Of a stretch of DNA of 64,000 nucleotides, positions 50,366-62,891 are shown piece by piece. Position 1 is the first letter of the stretch. Every line of letters begins with the position of its first letter. Below the pieces are notes generated by a model that worked only from the letters and a program-made list of their open reading frames with translations, was not told where the DNA came from and ran no database searches. Origin of the DNA: Pictodentalium vernedei (Eukaryota > Mollusca > Scaphopoda > Dentaliida > Dentaliidae). The position numbers were made by a program, and so were the translations under genes. The stretch is from contig CM062297.1 of assembly GCA_031216915.1 (NCBI GenBank), forward strand, positions 536,570,971 through 536,634,970, written 5' to 3'.

Positions 50366-51424
50366 CTGTCTTAAGACTGACTGAAACGCATAAAAAACAA
50401 AGTCCCACCTAGCCCCCAAATTTTCAGAGTGAAAAAAAAAAAATTTGTCTTAAAATTGACCGAAATGCATAAAAAACAAAAAAACATTTCCGGATTTTGG
50501 TCCAAAACTTCTGAGTCCGCAACGGACCCCAAATTTTCAGCCTAAATATGAACCCAGGGAGTGGGACTTGGCTTGAACAAACTTGAATCTCACCCCCCTA
50601 AGCATGCTGCATACCAAATATCAAAAGATTCTTTTCGGTAGCTCTGAGGAAGAAGATTTTTAAAAAATATTCCTCATACTGCACTAATTTAAACATTTGG
50701 GCTCCCATAGAGAGCCCAAATATGGACCCAGGGAATTGATTTCAATAAACATGTGAAACAATCTTCCAAAGATGTTATATGTGAAATTTGAAAGCTTTTG
50801 GAGCAGTGGTTTGGGAGAAAAATATTCTTATATGTTTTTCCCATTACCCACAGTGTTAAACTAGAGGTACAGTGAGCAAGCTCACAAAGTGATACCCCCC
50901 AAATGTGTAAGTTAGATTATCTCCCCTTGGAAATGTCAGAACGGAATTATATTGCTTCATGCACATCTTCATATGGAGTCCATCCATTGTGTAAAGTTTC
51001 ATGAAAATTCTTCAAACGGTTTAGGAGTTGCGCTTATAAGGATGGACAGACAGACAGACAGATGGGCGGACAGAGTGATTTCTAAATACCCCCCCCCCCC
51101 CCAAACTTTGTTTGCGGGGGGGAGGGGGGGGGGTATAAAAATGCTGAGTCAGCACCCAGTCCCAGAAAAGTACCCCATAATAAAACCAATAGCAATTTTT
51201 TTTTATCATTCCATTCTGTTGGTCCTAAGGAAGCTTCACACCAAATAAGAATTCTCAGTGCCGTATATTTTTGGAGATATGGGCGTTTTAATTTTTTTTC
51301 CCTATTTTTAGCTTCTGCAGTTCCCATGGGGTGACAGGAAAAAAATTTCGGCATAACTTAAGTACTTATGACCCAATAAGCCCTCATATCAAATTTGGTC
51401 CAAATCTGCCTCTCGGTTTGGAAA
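50366..51424 (+). repeat. Pearl-like core and 3' region, left of DIRS-C
   Basis: One to two core monomers (50546-50859), then the 3' region with TGCTGAGTCAGCA, cut by a 281-bp insert at 50860-51140 and by DIRS-C at 51424. The tail continues at 58426-58800. Confidence 0.78.
50860..51140 (+). mobile_element. Short element with GATACCCCCC ends
   Basis: Starts ACTAGAGGTACAGTGAGCAAGCTCAC (hairpin), then GATACCCCCC (50891-50900). It carries ATGAAAATTCTTCAAACGGTTTAGGAG, a GACAGACAGACAGATGGGCGGACAG tract, and a C-run/G-run hairpin ending GGGGGGTATAAAAA. The 5' GATACCCCCC is the inverse of the 3' GGGGGGTAT plus one base. It interrupts CAGTGTTAA^AAATGCTGA of the host repeat. Confidence 0.78.
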
Positions 51425-51726
51425 GTTAAAAAATTTATAGTAATTTATATATTTTTTATACTTACCAATGACCCAGACATAGCTGGTGCTAACTCTTAAA
51501 ATATAGGGCCAAACACAAATTTTGCCCCCCAATCCCCAAAATTTGCATCTAAAACTAAAGAAAACATGTCCTGAAAGGCCCTCCACACCTCGCCCCCACT
51601 GCGCATGCGCAGTGTCAAGGACGTTCCGAAATTGGCGCCATTTATCATTCTAATAACCAGTGCCTGGTAAGCGCTATGTACTCAGCGGGGAGGCAAGAGT
51701 TCCCAACTCCTGGGAGGGCCATCCCC

Positions 51727-51808
51727 GTCTGGGTCATTGGTAAGTATAAAAAATATATAAATTACTATAAATTTTTTAACATTTTTATACTGTACCAATG
51801 ACCCAGAC
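51727..51808. repeat. DIRS-C internal complementary region
   Basis: The reverse complement of right end joined to left end, identical by eye to 378-459 in DIRS-A. Confidence 0.9.
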
Positions 51809-52414
51809 ATAGCTGAATAGTAAAAAGGCTGGAGGGCCAAGGACATAGAGCAAAATGGAATACGCTCAATAAAATAAAATAGAGTCATCCCCTGTAGGGA
51901 AAAGAAGTAATAGGCCTTACATGTATCTTTCTTATTTATGATAAATTAGAAAGATACAACACCTTCCAAAAATTGAGCTTCATACATCCATGTACTCTAT
52001 TAATATCCAATAATCCTATACTAATAATTTTTAAAGTAAGCCAATAATAAAGTAAGTCTAGAGAATAGAGACTCTTATACTCCTAAAAGTGTGTGAGAAT
52101 TGCATAATCATGTCCGTTGACATATGCAATATTCAAAAGCTATACTTTAAAAACTAAGACTTGAATGAATTTTATAAACTTAAACTTCTCACTAAACAAC
52201 CATCCCAATAACAGCTCAGAATTACTAACTCCGGAGGAGGTATCCCCTTGTTTACATAGTAAAAACAGGTGACCCAAGGGAACACCCTCCCCCCCCCCCC
52301 TTTTTCTTGCCCTGGGTCAAATAGCCCAGAGCGAAGAGGGCAGCCGAACGGAGACACTGCCGAAACAGACAGCCTACCTAGCTATAGTAGCAACTGTTAA
52401 GTGAATGACATTCT

Positions 52415-55400
52415 GAGCAGTAGATAATAGACCTAACAATAGAGGCCTCCAGAAATGGACTCGATATTTCTGAGATAAAATTCATGAATGGATGGCTGAG
52501 CGCAATGAGCAGCCTTCAAAAATCTATAATAGCAACACTATTAATGTAAGCCCAAGAAGTAGAAGAACTCTTACTTCATGAGCCGAAATCCTAAGCACAA
52601 CTGCTAAGCCAATGATATACCATAAGCAGTACGCTAGTTAATAGAATCCATTAACAATAAAATGGAGCGTAACGTCCTTCTACTAGACATCAAAGACAGA
52701 AGAAGCTTACGCTCTTGTAATAAACAGATATCTGTTTATAAAAACATAAACTGTACCCGGAAAGAGTAAAGGCCTATGCCCATACGAAGACGGAAGGACC
52801 TTAAAATAATAGGTTCCGGATAATAGGAGCCTAACTCTTATGCAACAATCCAACCTAAATAGTAACGGAAGTATTGATTCCGAAACTATGAAAGTGAAAA
52901 TCATCCATCGATAGTGCATGAAACTCACTGACTCTACAGTAAAAGAGAAACCAACAGAATTACTGTCTAAAAGGTCAGAATTTGAAAACTACTGTTTCCA
53001 GAGGCTCAAATGATTACTTAGCTAAATAAGAACCGAAGTTAAAATCCGTATAGGAATTTAATCTAAAGATTCTAAGTCTATTTATCAAAAAGTTACTAAC
53101 TGACTTAGATAAAGAGACAAAAGACTCAATTGTAAACTATCGTAGAGTGCATAGGTATGAGGTAACATAAACCTATAACCTAAATAACAACAGGCTGCAG
53201 TAGATCTTGTGAAACAAGTATACTAAAAACTAGCAATGCGTAGTATGGAGGGATCAACCATATGAACATAATGATCCCTACACCACGACGGAAGAGCCTC
53301 CACTTTAGTCGCATAGAATAGCGAAGAAGAGGATCTCCTATAGTAAGAAATCGCGTCCAAAGCTCGTCCAGTACAGTGCTTACAATGCAATACGGACCAC
53401 ACAACGGAATACATGAAGGTTGCGACCTTGCTGGTTGTGATAAAGATGACACGATTTACCCAGTGAAAAAAAAAGATCCTCACATAGAGGAAGATTTCAC
53501 GTTAAGATCCACAGTAGACAAGAGAGTAAATTACTCATGATCTCTGTGAAGATAGAGATGCTATCAACAGAAATGTATTGTGGTTGTTTATCTTAGCAAT
53601 ACCTGCTAAAACAACAGCGCCGGAGGATACGCGTATCCTATCATTGCGTCCTATAGATCAATAGAGCGTTAACAGTATTAGCTCAGAGATCTGGACAAGC
53701 CAACACATACGTCTGCAATTGATTAGCAAGCTGTGTCATAATAAAACATCATTGGGTGCTCCCATAGATAGCAAATCTGATTAAATACTTGTTTGTTGAG
53801 AGTCCATTCTGACAGCAACAAGCGACCCGTAAGAGAACGGGAGTGCGATAAAACAATCAGACGACCCAGAATATGACGGACCAAAACTGAACTTGGTGTA
53901 CTATAACCAACAGACGGATTCTTTCCATTAAATTGAATAACGGAAACGAAAGAGTGCCTCCCTGGTTCCGGAGATACGCCACTACTGTCGAATTAAAGGA
54001 CAGGAATTTGGGCATGCGTTTCTGAATAATGTTCATGCAATGACATAAAGCAAGCCTAAAAAACATTATTCCGCGGAAGTTAAACTGATAGCTAAAAGAC
54101 TTCGGAACCCAAAGACCCTGGCACTTCGAATCCGTAGGGATCAGTATATATCCCAATCTGTTTGACTGGCAACCGTCATAACAGCCACACTAGGGTCCGG
54201 CAACTGCGGCGGCACTCTCTGAGTCAACCACCGAATGTTTGCCCCAGTCTGAATCTCTTGTAACACTAGATAGACAAGAGAATGTATAAATCAAGCAATT
54301 CATGGATTGCCGGAAAGTTGCCGTCGAAGAGAAGCTCCTCCGAGAACGAAGCGACTCTGAGAGAGTTCTTAACCTACTATCCACGCGTGGATGTAGCTAG
54401 GGCTGCATCACGTCTAACCAACTCCAATCAGCCACTGAAGGGCGGAGTTATACGTGAACAAACTACTGCCCTCAAAAGAAATTACATTGAGAATAATATC
54501 CCGTAAATCTTTTCTTGAAGACGTAATGATAACGCCTCAGTAAGGCGGATTACGTATAATAAAGCGTCTAAGTTAAGTCTACTATACATAATGTCGTTCC
54601 CAACATTGAAATTGGAAAAGACATAAACGGCGAAAAAGAATATATGCAGTCTTTAATCACACCGTCTAGACGCATATGAACTCTCGGTATGCCCTGCTCT
54701 GCCAAAATAAACTATATGTAAAAAAGATAAAATGGCAGAAATGAGCCACGCGGACAAGAAACTAAACTATCATGCTTAGTAGCAGGCTTGTATATATATA
54801 TATAATATATAGCGTCGAAAAATAAAACACATGTTGTAATGACAATATTGGACTGCGTCGGTAAGTCAGGGACTAAGTCCCTGTACCGATCGAAAAATCC
54901 GAGTCCAATGACGCTATAAGTCTCTTATCCAAGATCGCAGCAATGAAGTCCGAAAAATAATCACTGGAAGAAATGCCAGAAGATATGAAAGGCATCTTCC
55001 GATACTACTAAAGGGAAAACTCGAAATCTTTCGAATCCCTTTCGCCATCCTGTCGGACCCTATAAAGCGTTCGGTCGTCCGTAGCTTGATGCAACCGCGG
55101 ACCGCACCGACCCAGCGCCGTCGGATAATTCCTGATTCGACCGAGAAACCGTCAATTGCTGGGATGCTGCGAAACAACTGTGCTAACTCGGATAGCACGT
55201 CCGTCACTGAGGCCTGAGGAGCAGCGGTCTTACGATGCATTGCCGCAGGAAGCTCCGAGATCGTTACCCCGTGCATACTTCCAATATGCGAGCGAACGGA
55301 GTGTATAGGCCTCGTGCCCCTTGGCTACCGGATGGCGCGACCTATTCGCTGTGGAATCACTGAATGCCGAAACTGATCGGATACTCGAGGTCACGTAGCC

Positions 55401-57350
55401 AATGTGCGGTCGTGTGCCCTGCTGTGAGGATGAGGAAGCATTAAAGACAGTCTCTCGGACTGTCAATATAACGGAGCGTCCCGAGCAACGGACATATGCT
55501 CCGAATGTAAAATATCTGAACCACAACATGCGGTCCCCTATGTTGTTGGCTTCCTCCGATCTGTCCTCAATCTGCCGTCACTGGGTGAGTACTAAAGTAA
55601 TTAAAGTGCTCGCATCACCCAAATCTCCTTCCTAGACCGCAACGGACGAACCCGGCAGCCGAACCATTCGATGAATGTACGCTACACCGGGTGAGCTAGC
55701 GAATGTCACTCCGAAAGCGATAGACATATTCCATGAGCACTTATTGCCGCTAACTCTTCATTAACTATGACGACAGAGGCACACTTTTGAAAGACATCTC
55801 CATAACTCTTCGAACAAGAAACCAGAAATGCTTGGATAGCAAGCATAAAATAATAATATATATAGCGTCGTTCAATAATTCGAAAGTTTGTGTGACATTA
55901 TTGGACTATGTCGGAACTGAGGGACGATGTCCCTGAACCGAACCAAAAATTTCTAAGTCCATCGACGCTATCAGTTTCTTATCCGGCATCGCAGCATATG
56001 TTGTTCCGAAAGGGAAAGCTTGAAATCCACCGAATCCCTTTCGGTATCCCGTCGGACCGGATGAAACTTTCGGACGTCCGTACCCGCTTCCGCGGAGCGT
56101 CCCGACCCAGCATCGTCGGATAAAATATATGCGACAGATTCAGTTGATGCTGGGATGCTGCGATAAACTGTGCTATTAAGGAAAGCACGTCCGTTCCCGA
56201 GGCCTGTGCAGTAGCGGACTTACGATGCATTGCCGCTGGAAGCTCCGTGTACGTTGACTCCCGCACACTTCCTATGCGAACGTCCGGAGTCTGCAGGCCT
56301 CGAGTCCCCGGCTACCGACCCAGCGCTGTCGGATAATTCTCGATCCGACACCGTTTCTGTCGGCTGCTGGGATGCTGCGATAAGCTGTGCTATGTGCACA
56401 AGAATGTCCGGCGTCGAGACCTGCGGAGGCGCAGTCTATCGGTGCTTCGCCGAGGGCAGCTCCGCATCAGATGGCTCCCGCATACTTCTTATGCGAACGT
56501 CCGGAGTCCATCGGTCTCGAATCCCTGGCTGCCGGATGGTGTGACCTGGTCGCCGAAGAATCCTTGATCGGCGAAGCTGGTAATATATCGGCGGTCACGC
56601 AGCCAAGGTGCGGTCGTGTGCGCTGACAAGAAGAGGAAGCCTTAGCAGTCTCAGCGGACTGCCTATACAACGGAGCGTCCCGAGCGACGGACGTATGCTC
56701 CGCTAACGACACATTTGTACCACAACATCTGGGGCCAGATGTTGTTGAACGAGAGAAGGGCCTCTCTCGCTTGCCGTCCGGATGGACCGGAACGAGCTAT
56801 GAACCGGACTAAAAGGCTTCCTCCGTTCTCCCTCCGATCCGCCGTCACTGGGTGTGCATTAAGTTAATTTTATAGTGCTCGCATCACCCCAAAATTCCTT
56901 CTAGACCGCAACGGACGAACCCGGCTGCCGAACCATTCGGTGAATGGACGCTACACCGGGCGAGCTAGCGGACGTCAAAGGCCGTCGAACCTACTAGGGT
57001 CCTCTTAGGCAATTGGCGTATTACATGAGCACTTTTCCGCTAGCCCTTCATTAATTGTGACGACGGAGGCACACTGTTGGAAGACATCACAGATACATCA
57101 CCCTAATCTTGATCGTCTGAAATAGAAATTGATAAAGTAGAGTGACCCTACGGGGAAAGGACCGGAGTGTCCAAATCCCCAACAACATACCGTGACATAC
57201 GCTTCCCATATTGTCATCGAAATCATACGATACAGAACAGGAGTTAATGCGAGTACACTGACCACATATAGAATGATAATAAGGTCAGAGGAAGACTTCC
57301 TCTTAAAACAATTGATCAATATCCTTTCAATGTGAAAAGAAAACAAGTCC
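52415..57350 (-). pseudogene. DIRS-C coding remnants
   Basis: Recombinase text at 52415-53590 and the RNase H side of RT at 53600-54290. Gag-like ORF2 text is at 54300-55030 and ORF1 text in three decayed copies at 55040-57350. All carry many stops and frameshifts. Segment 56316-56990 matches DIRS-A 5960-6620 with few changes, so a younger source contributed it. Confidence 0.82.
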
Positions 57351-58425
57351 TGGTACTCGCACTAACCCCTGGCAATCAAAATACATAATAATAATATGAT
57401 CCATTAATATAGAAAAAATAATTGAAATCAAAATATTTTGAAAAAATATTTTTTCAGAACAGCCCAAGTTTCTGAAAAGTAACGTTGAGCCCCAATGGAT
57501 CCCAAGCCTAAGTGTGGACAAAAATTTTAAAAATATTTTAAACAATTTATTCAACACTTACGAACAATAATAATGTATCTAGTTATGATTAAAATAACAT
57601 AAAGATATTATTATTTAGAAATCCCCCCCTCACACAGAGGGCTGTTGTAAATGTAAACAATGAGTGTAAAAACACTAAAATAAGACTCCAGGCACCCAGG
57701 CCCAAAATCAGTTACCAAAAATACACCATCTGATGCAAAACAGAGACTTCCAGGGAAGAAACTGCAGAACATCAGATGGTAGATGCAGAACACAACGCCT
57801 AACCACCCGTAGGTGAAGACGTAAACATGGGGAAAGAACAGAATTCATTCTGTTATTAAGCTAAAACTCCCAAGAAATTTTAGTAATAATAATTACAGAA
57901 ACTATGCCAAAAGCATGGGAGAATAGCAAGGGGGAACTTAAAGGACAGGGAGAGAGGAAAAACACTTGAAAAAACAGTGTAACTAAATAATCAGAATGAC
58001 AACAAAATGGCTGCTGCCTTGAAAATAGGTAACTTAACATAATTTCATTAAAAAATTTTAAGTTACAGCCCTGATAATATTCTGTCACACATTCTTTTCC
58101 TCTCCTCCTTTTCTATCCTCCTTAGAATCACCATTTCACTAATATTTATGTGTCTGGCATCATTTAAACTGAGATTTAAAAGCACAAAGATCAGTCAGAT
58201 GTTAACTGATGAAGGGCCAAACTTAGAATGATAAATGGCGCCAATTTCGGAACGTCCTTGACACTGCGCATGCGCAGTGGGGGCGAGGTGTGGAGGGCCT
58301 TTCAGGACATGTTTTCTTTAGTTTTAGATGCAAATTTTGGGGATTGGGGGGCAAAATTTGTGTTTGGCCCTATATTTTAAGAGTTAGCACCAGCTATGTC
58401 TGGGTCATTGGTACAGTATAAAAAT

Positions 58426-58800
58426 ATAGAAATTTTGGGAGGGGCAAATATTCTTGCCCCTCCCATAAAGACGGCAAATATAGCCCCACAAACTTCTCTT
58501 GAACAAATCTGAGTCTACACCTTAAAAGGAAGCTGCACAACAAATATCAAGTCTGCTCCTGTTGGTTCATGAGAAGATTTTTTAAGATTTCAGCACACTT
58601 TTTGGGTGTGGCCCTACCAAGGGGCGAGGCAACTTGATTTGAACAAAATCAAATTGCGATGACATAACAAACTATTTTCTCAAATATCAATTAAATTGGT
58701 TCAGCAGTTTGGGAGGAGAAGATGCAAACACCATGTTCACGGACAACGACGGACGGTGAGTGATCACTATAGCTCTCCTTTCAGTCAGGTGAGCTAAAAA
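58426..58800 (+). repeat. Pearl-like tail right of DIRS-C
   Basis: Continues the element cut at 51424: ATAGAAATTTTGGGAGGGG, then a GGACAACGACGGACGG tract and a hairpin ending CAGGTGAGCTAAAAA at 58800. Confidence 0.85.
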
Positions 58801-59655
58801 CTTCCATGCTTTCCAAACACCTGTCATCAATCAGTATTTCTGATAAATAATTGGATAGTAATACATGTATTAACATAACTACAGATGCACTTGTTTACAT
58901 TATAGGATAACCCTATAAACTATGTATCTTTCTCTTCCTACACTGATAAAACCAGAAGCTGACATCATTTTCTGGAAAGCTCTCACTGATAGCTTTCCAT
59001 AAAATGTCAGATTCTGATCTTGCCAGTGCAGGTCCCATTGTCCATGGTGCACCTGTCTTCAACCAATGCTAACCCTGCTTGTGTGGAGTTAGTATGTTGG
59101 GGAGCTGACAGTTGCTTGCCATTGCTCGGTGGTTCACTCTGGGTACTCTGGCTTCCTCCACCCGTAAAACTGTTGTGGTCATGATTAGCCATTGTGCAGA
59201 AATATGTGGACTTAAATACCAATAAATAAATAATATAAATAGTCAGTGCAGGAGCAGCAGTTTACTTAGTTTATTGCAGTTATGCTATAACTTATTTTGT
59301 CTTGTACTGTATACACAATATTTTGGGGTTTTTTCCCAGTTTTCAGTGGAGAAAACTGGAACCAACTCTGGCAGTTTCAGAGGAGAAGATTTTTGAAAAT
59401 CCACCAACCAGAATCAAAGAATGCCTCTAGAAGCCATGTTTTTCATCCGACGGGAACAAAATGAGATTGCTTGTAGAGGATCTCCCATAGACCATTCCTG
59501 CCAAGTTTGGTTCACACCGGCTCAGCGGTTACAGAGAAGAAGATGAAAATGTGAAAAATTTACGGATGCCGGATGACTGACGTCAGATGACGGACTACGA
59601 CGGACGCCAAGTGACGAGAAAAGCTCACATGGCCTTTTAAGCCGTGAGCTAAAAA
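58801..59655 (+). repeat. Repeat related to 44861-46470, with tail
   Basis: Shares TGTATCTTTCTCTTCC…, GGAGCAGCAGTTTACTTAGT and GAATGCCTCTAGAAGCCATG with 44900-46460. It is interrupted by a SINE and ends with a GACGGACTACGACGGACG tract and hairpin AAGCTCACATGGCC/GCCGTGAGCTAAAAA at 59655. Confidence 0.75.
59033..59243 (+). mobile_element. tRNA-derived SINE, 5'-truncated
   Basis: The last 210 bases of the SINE, with AATAAATAAATAA tail. Flanked by exact 9-bp duplications CAGTGCAGG (59024-59032, 59244-59252). The related sequence at about 45295-45320 has the empty site. Confidence 0.92.
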
Positions 59656-61777
59656 GGGTAAACTGCCAAACTTCCTCATTTTGTATTATATGTGTCCATT
59701 TTTGCCAAGAGTGTCATTTGATTGTTCAAGTGTGGCCAAAACAACAAAAAATTACTTGTCCTGCATGCAGAATACTTTCACCAATCGGATACACTTAGTA
59801 AAAAATCCTGGTTTCCAATTCATTTATGTACATGATTTGGTATGCTTCATTTGTTTTAGAACTATCAGCCTTCCATAGTTGCTGTTTAGGGAATGCTTCA
59901 CTGTTTTTTTCTCGTGAGATTCAAGAACATTAATAACTGATCTGCTTACCAATACTAATTTTATAGGCTCAGGGTTACTGGTCTGAACAATATCAGGATT
60001 GTGTTGGTTATTAAATTAATTTATCTAAGCACTTATGCACGTCTCATTTGGGTAATTCGTGTGAATTTCAGTCCGCCTGGTGGATTTTTTCTATTTCTGT
60101 CCACACAGTGTCAACACACATAGATTTTTGCAACCTTCTGTTGCTAACAGCACTCAAAATTGACGTTGATTCGTTTTATACACAATGCAGTTGTGCGGGG
60201 GAGATATTTGAATTTACGATGGCACGACATTTCGCTATATTTGATGAACAGGAAGAAACCTTTCTGATAATTCTCCTTGACAATGGTCTTCTTTTTTCGT
60301 GGCAGACTTCATCAAGCCTTCTTTACATCACTAATATAGTTCGGCGACAGTAAAATTATTTTTTCGTAAATATACAATTGTGAGGACTGTAATGTATGTT
60401 GATGTGAATATATTTTTGTTTTCAAATATAATTTTCCACTTTGATGTTTTGATCATCGTCACCAATTAAATAATAGTTGTTCGGATTGGTGACGTATTAA
60501 TTCCTTGCTGACACTTGCATCACACTGTACAGATTCTGATCTCAACAGTGCTACTATGGACTGTATCTCGCAATTATCACAACTGTCAGTTGAATATTTT
60601 CCTATGAATGTGTCGTGAGTTATACATTACATCGCCTGCCAGATTCAAAAACAGCAGTGAAATGTTTGAAGATTTCAGATCGGGGGAAAACAAATCATTT
60701 CTCAACTTTGCCCCAAAACCCACGTGATCATAACAAACGTGTCGCCCGAACAGAATCAAGAATTTGTGGTCATCCATTTTCCCCTGAGCATTCTCACCAT
60801 GTTGGTGATGAAACGATAAATATGCTTTCTCCCAGTATGGAGTGGGAATCTTTTATTTACAACTCAGACATTCGAATTCCCAATCTATTCCTTGTTAATC
60901 CTGATGGTTACTTGTGCAGCTGGCAATATCTTTGTCATCAAAAGCCAAAAAAAAATTTTAAATTCTCAAAAAGTGGATAAATTCGGGTTTTGTATACTTT
61001 TGTCATTATTTTGGTATATAATAAGTCGTTATTTTCACCGCTTTAATTCGTATTTAGGGCATTGTGAAAATTTTCCAAAAAAGCCCAAAGTTACATTGGA
61101 TGATCCTTTAAGGGGTCGTCCAACCTAACTTTGGTCAATTTGTTTTCATTTTTCCCAGTGCCCCAGAAACAGATAAGAGAAGTAAGGAAAGACAAATTAT
61201 AAATCAAAATAATGAGTAAAGTGTATAGAAAAGGTACATATAATTTATTTCAGGTTAAAAAAGTGAATTTTATGATTTTGAAGAAGATTAATTTGCCAAT
61301 GACATAAGTAATAAACCCGTAAAACCAGAAAATGATTGGTAATTCAAAAGCCTTGTCCTCAATGTAATGATAACACACTACAGACTCGGAAAAAGCATTT
61401 TTACGACACACGCTCTGGTGTGTTTTGATGTTGGAATGCAATATCACCAACACAAATTTTGGATGTTCCAGATGTGGCCAAGTTTCAATGATGTATATTC
61501 CGGTCACGTGATTATAATGTTGTTCTTGCAGGAATACTCATTTTGGGCGATGGTAAGAATGAAAGGACGTGATCACTTCCTTTATTTGTTCGAGACAATG
61601 TAAGAGCGGATTTGCAAACAAGTCACAGCAAATACTTGAGCTGTTAATGTCATAACTGCAAAATATGCTTTGAAATGCCCTCCAGCGTCATCCAGTGTTT
61701 ACAGGTCATCTGAACTTTTTGTTGACAAAAAATCTGAATTATTGCACATTAAAAAGACAACATGAACCACTAGTAAA
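59656..61777. other. Sequence without recognised repeats or genes
   Basis: The only stretch over 2 kb that I cannot tie to any repeat in the window. It holds ORFs of 101 aa (60048-60353, plus) and 121 aa (60615-60980, plus), neither with a recognised domain or convincing codon pattern. It could be intronic or intergenic host DNA. No splice structure could be supported. Confidence 0.5.
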
Positions 61778-62891
61778 ACCAGAGGCCCCAAGGGGCCTGA
61801 GGTGCTCACCTGACATGGTAGCCTAAATATCAACCCAGAGAATTGATTTCAACAAGTTGCATCTGCTCCTCCTAAGAAAAGCTAAAACTAAATATCCGAA
61901 GATTCTGACCAGTGTATCTAAAAAAAAAAGATTTTTAAAGAATATTCCTCATATTGAACTAAGTTATAATTCGGGCTCCCACAGGTAGCCCATATATGAA
62001 CCAAGGGACTTGGCTTTAACAAACTTCAATCTCACCCCCCTAAGGATGCTCCATACCAATTATCCAAACATTCCAACTGCTGGATCTGAAGAAGCTTTTA
62101 AAGAAAATTCCTCATTTTGAACTAAGTTACAATTCGAGCTCCCACAGTGAGCCCAAATATGGACCTAGGGACATGGCTTGAACAAACTTGAATCTTACCC
62201 CCCCCCCCCCCCCAAAGGATACTGCATAAAAAATATCAAAAGCATTTATCTGCTGGATCTGAAGAAGATGATTTTTAAAGAAAATTCCTCATTTTGAACT
62301 AAGTTGTCATTCAGGCTCCCATAGTGATCCCAAATATGAACCAAGGGACTTGGCTTGAACAAACTTGAATCTCACCCACTAAGGTTGCTGCAAGCAAAAT
62401 ATCAAAACATTCCGACTGCTGAATCTGAAGAGGAAGATTTTTAAAGAAAAATTCCTCATATTGACTAAGTTGTAATTTGGGCTCCCACAGGGAGCCCAAA
62501 TATGGACCCAGGGACTTGGCTTGAACAAACTTGAATTTCACCCCCCTAAGGATGCTGCATACCAAATATCAAAACATTCCGACTGCTGGATCTGAAGAAG
62601 AAGATTTTTAAAGAAAATTCTTCATTTTGAACTAAGTTACAATTCAAGCTCCCACAGTGAGCCCAAATATGGACCTAGGGACATGGCTTGAACAAACTTG
62701 AATCTTACCCCCCAAAGGATACTGCATAAAAAATATCAAAAGCATTTATCTGCTGGATCTGAAGAAGAAGATTTTTAAAGAAAATTCCTCATTTTGAACT
62801 AAGTTGTCATTCAGGCTCCCATAGTGATCCCAAATATGAACCAAGGGACTTGGCTTGAACAAACTTGAATCTCACCCACTAAGGTTGCTGC

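Larger units (their letters stand above)
51425..58425 (-). mobile_element. DIRS-C, degenerate mosaic DIRS1-like copy
   Basis: Same subfamily ends as DIRS-A (GTTAAAAAATTTATAG… and …GTATAAAAAT), ITRs at 51464-51651 and about 58226-58413. The internal complementary region is at 51727-51808. Inserted in GGTTTGGAAA^ATAGAAATTTT of a pearl-like tail; the empty form is at 20739-20760. Coding is destroyed. The RT core is deleted: text jumps near 54290 from DIRS-A 3840 to DIRS-A 5157. The ORF1 region occurs three times (from about 55100, 56104 and 56316). The third copy is far closer to DIRS-A than the rest. Confidence 0.9.

Noticed and set aside
60615-60980. 121-aa host gene
   Set aside because: No domain, no splice or promoter evidence, and length expected by chance in AT-rich DNA; kept only as part of an unassigned interval.
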